From positions 62,001 through 126,000 of the forward strand of contig NZ_FMZB01000006.1 in NCBI RefSeq assembly GCF_900101385.1: a stretch of 64,000 bases of DNA. Direction: 5' to 3'. Position numbers and translations under genes: made by a program. Within the stretch, counting starts at the first letter, position 1, and every line of letters begins with the position of its first letter. Below are positions 62,589 through 64,000 of this stretch, piece after piece. Source of the stretch: Terribacillus halophilus. Lineage in GTDB: Bacteria; Bacillota; Bacilli; Bacillales; Amphibacillaceae. Under the pieces are notes generated by a model. The model did no database searches, had not been told where the DNA came from, and saw only the letters and a program-made list of their open reading frames with translations.

Positions 62589-62617
62589 ATTTTCCTATAG
62601 ATCTAGAAACTTGTCAA
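62589..62617 (-). promoter_or_regulatory. Promoter of the mifM-yidC2 unit
   Basis: Minus strand TTGACA (62617-62612), 17 nt, GAAAAT (62594-62589): consensus -35, weak -10, 28 nt before the leader ORF. Confidence 0.5.
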
Positions 62618-62721
62618 AGTTACGCAGGGATTCCCGATTCGTTTGGAGAAATGGCTAGAAGAAGCGTTTTCTCTGCTGACGGCAGTTTATTTGAACAGTT
62701 TTATGACGGAGGGGGACGAAC

Positions 62722-63228
62722 ATGATAAACTGGTTAACAAGACTACAAGCTGCAGAGGTGAAGCCGATGTTCAAGATACGCGAAGCCAAGGTCTCTGATT
62801 ATGACCAAGTCGCTGTTCTGTACAAGGAATTATACAATACACATTATCAAAATCAGCCGGAGTATTTCGCCCAAAAGACGGAACCGCTTGATCAGCATGT
62901 GTTCGAAAGCAATATTTATCTCGATAATAAAAAGGTTTTCTTGGTGGAAAAAGCAAAGGAAGTCATGGCTTTTGCTACAATACGGATAACAAATGAGACG
63001 GTTTCACATCGTGCACATATCTTTATTGAGGAATTCTGTGTCCGATCCGATATGCGCGGCAAAGGAATCGGTGGCCATCTGTTTGAGAAAGTCAAACGAC
63101 ATGGCAAAAAAATCGGGGCCTCAGAGATAGAGTTGAATGTATGGAATTTCAACTCCAGGGCAGAAGATTTCTACGTCAAAATGGGCATGCAAACCCGCTC
63201 AAAACGAATGGGAATATCTTTGAAATAA
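62722..63228 (+). CDS. GNAT-family acetyltransferase
   Basis: 168 residues. EEFCVRSDMRGKGIGGHLFEKV is the acetyl-CoA-binding loop, and NVWNFNSRAEDFYVKMGMQTRS the C-terminal GNAT motif. The ATG at 62722 follows GGAGGGGG. The first 16 residues precede the core fold. The substrate is unknown. Monocistronic, with a strong terminator. Confidence 0.8.
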   Translation: MINWLTRLQAAEVKPMFKIREAKVSDYDQVAVLYKELYNTHYQNQPEYFAQKTEPLDQHVFESNIYLDNKKVFLVEKAKEVMAFATIRITNETVSHRAHIFIEEFCVRSDMRGKGIGGHLFEKVKRHGKKIGASEIELNVWNFNSRAEDFYVKMGMQTRSKRMGISLK

Positions 63229-63240
63229 GTAAATTATTGT

Positions 63241-63271
63241 CGAAAAACCCCTTGAATGAGGGGTTTTTCGA
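63241..63271 (+). terminator. Terminator after the acetyltransferase
   Basis: CGAAAAACCCC-ttgaatga-GGGGTTTTTCG; symmetrical. Confidence 0.85.
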
Positions 63272-63379
63272 TGTCAAGTAAAAAAGTTTAAATTTTGTGG
63301 AAAATTATGTAGCCAAGCCTTCGGGTTGCGTTTATAATATTCTGGAATTACATAAATATATTTCCAGGAGGAAACATAC

Positions 63380-64000
63380 GTGACAAAGAAACTAGTGGTT
63401 GGAATGATCATGGTTTTGCTTTGCTTGCAAGCGGTGGCTCCGCAGACTGCGTTCGCTGCCATTGATGTGAAAGAGCTTGAAGCTTATGCTGCTGAGCTTG
63501 GTACAGATGCAGAAGGTTTGAAACGTTATTTAGTTGATTTTGACTGGGGAACTCTCGAGGAAATCGATGCAGGATCCGTGGAAGAACTACGTGAATCACT
63601 CGGTGATCCGGTAACAAGTGAAAACTTCCAAGCATTTTTGGATGAAAATAATTATACTGCGGAACAATTCGAGCAAAGGCTAAAGGATCAAGGATATGCA
63701 GAGAAGGGTTATACGGCCAAGGATGTTTTACTTGTTACCGACTTGTACTATGTGATGGGTGAACCGGTAAATGCCGTGAACCTCCAGATGCTTGCCGATG
63801 ATCTTGATATGACAGAGAAGGAATTAGCCGATCTCTTTGCTGAAAATGGATTCGATCTTTACAGCTATGTGTATATGGATGATCTATACGAAATGATCTA
63901 CAACGATATCAACGGTGTGTCCTTGCATTTCCTGTTGCTGGAAGTGGACATGAGCAAAGAAGAGTTGGATCAACTTTTGAACGATAATGGAATGACATTG
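63380..64000 (+). CDS. Secreted acidic surface protein (5' part)
   Basis: GTG 63380 follows AGGAGGAAA; 207 codons are open to the right edge. A signal peptide (KKLVVGMIMVLLCLQAVAPQTAFA) is followed by a very acidic region. Loosely repeated units of helix-turn type recur: LGTDAEGLKRYL, NYTAEQFEQRL, DMTEKELADLF, DMSKEELDQLL. This resembles the 'processed acidic surface protein' family of bacilli, which often end in a sortase-type signal next to a sortase gene; that end lies outside the window. Function unknown. Confidence 0.65.
   Translation, partial: MTKKLVVGMIMVLLCLQAVAPQTAFAAIDVKELEAYAAELGTDAEGLKRYLVDFDWGTLEEIDAGSVEELRESLGDPVTSENFQAFLDENNYTAEQFEQRLKDQGYAEKGYTAKDVLLVTDLYYVMGEPVNAVNLQMLADDLDMTEKELADLFAENGFDLYSYVYMDDLYEMIYNDINGVSLHFLLLEVDMSKEELDQLLNDNGMTL

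Noticed and set aside
1-64000. CRISPR arrays, tRNA/rRNA genes, riboswitches and intact transposons
   Set aside because: I looked for repeated 25-40 bp units, cloverleaf-like segments, conserved aptamer cores and transposase genes and saw none that could be supported by eye.

Overview
The window is chromosomal DNA from a low-to-moderate GC Gram-positive of the Bacillaceae. Nearly every gene resembles a Bacillus subtilis family. Ribosome sites are strong (AAAGGAGG type), TTG and GTG starts are common, rho-independent hairpins are plentiful, and several SigB-like promoters, cre boxes and a TreR operator are visible. A Terribacillus-like genus is only a guess. I see no rRNA, tRNA, CRISPR array, prophage or intact insertion sequence.

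Layout. 1-5.7 kb: end of hisJ, a YtxH-like stress protein, a tandem pair of soluble chemoreceptors, a glucose-dehydrogenase-like SDR, a CwlK-like peptidase and an HD protein. 5.9-16 kb: CDF metal transporter, stress SDR, nadE, mscL, MFS plus 3-methyladenine glycosylase, ppaC, aldo/keto reductase, shikimate kinase, GT8, niaR. 16-25 kb: SDR/flavoprotein pair, yueI, a degenerate ABC-LytTR regulator with its ABC transporter, sugar MFS, HAD phosphatase, YwjA exporter. 25-36 kb: abgB-abgT with a cre box, a nitroreductase, a YwkB/malic enzyme pair, FAD D-lactate dehydrogenase, an HxlR regulator, guaD and a decayed GGDEF gene. 36-43 kb: a ferredoxin-NADP reductase-like flavoprotein, HAD, and a csbB-gtcA-yfhO-lysozyme cell-envelope operon. 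43-49 kb: rpiR-coaA, then treP-treA-treR. 49-57 kb: MarR-MFS efflux, a decayed segment, ydaG, ykgA, yugJ, SDR, gldA. 57-61 kb: a YtrA-type ABC operon and ohr. 61-64 kb: yidC2 preceded by a MifM-like leader ORF, an acetyltransferase and the start of an acidic surface protein.

The most interesting locus is 61450-62617. The ORF in front of yidC2 encodes one N-terminal membrane segment followed by a stretch resembling the B. subtilis MifM arrest sequence (R69, W74, M80, acidic 86-88). A 15-nt/15-nt hairpin downstream of the predicted stall site sequesters the yidC2 Shine-Dalgarno. This is the layout of a force-sensing nascent-chain regulator of membrane insertion, with a twist: the leader ORF runs 52 nt into yidC2.

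Other regulatory logic can be read directly. An HxlR regulator and a distant nitroreductase share a near-identical 14-bp operator. The TreR operator fills the spacer of the treP promoter. A cluster of DnaA-box-like 9-mers lies after treR. The stress genes cluster with SigB-like promoters.
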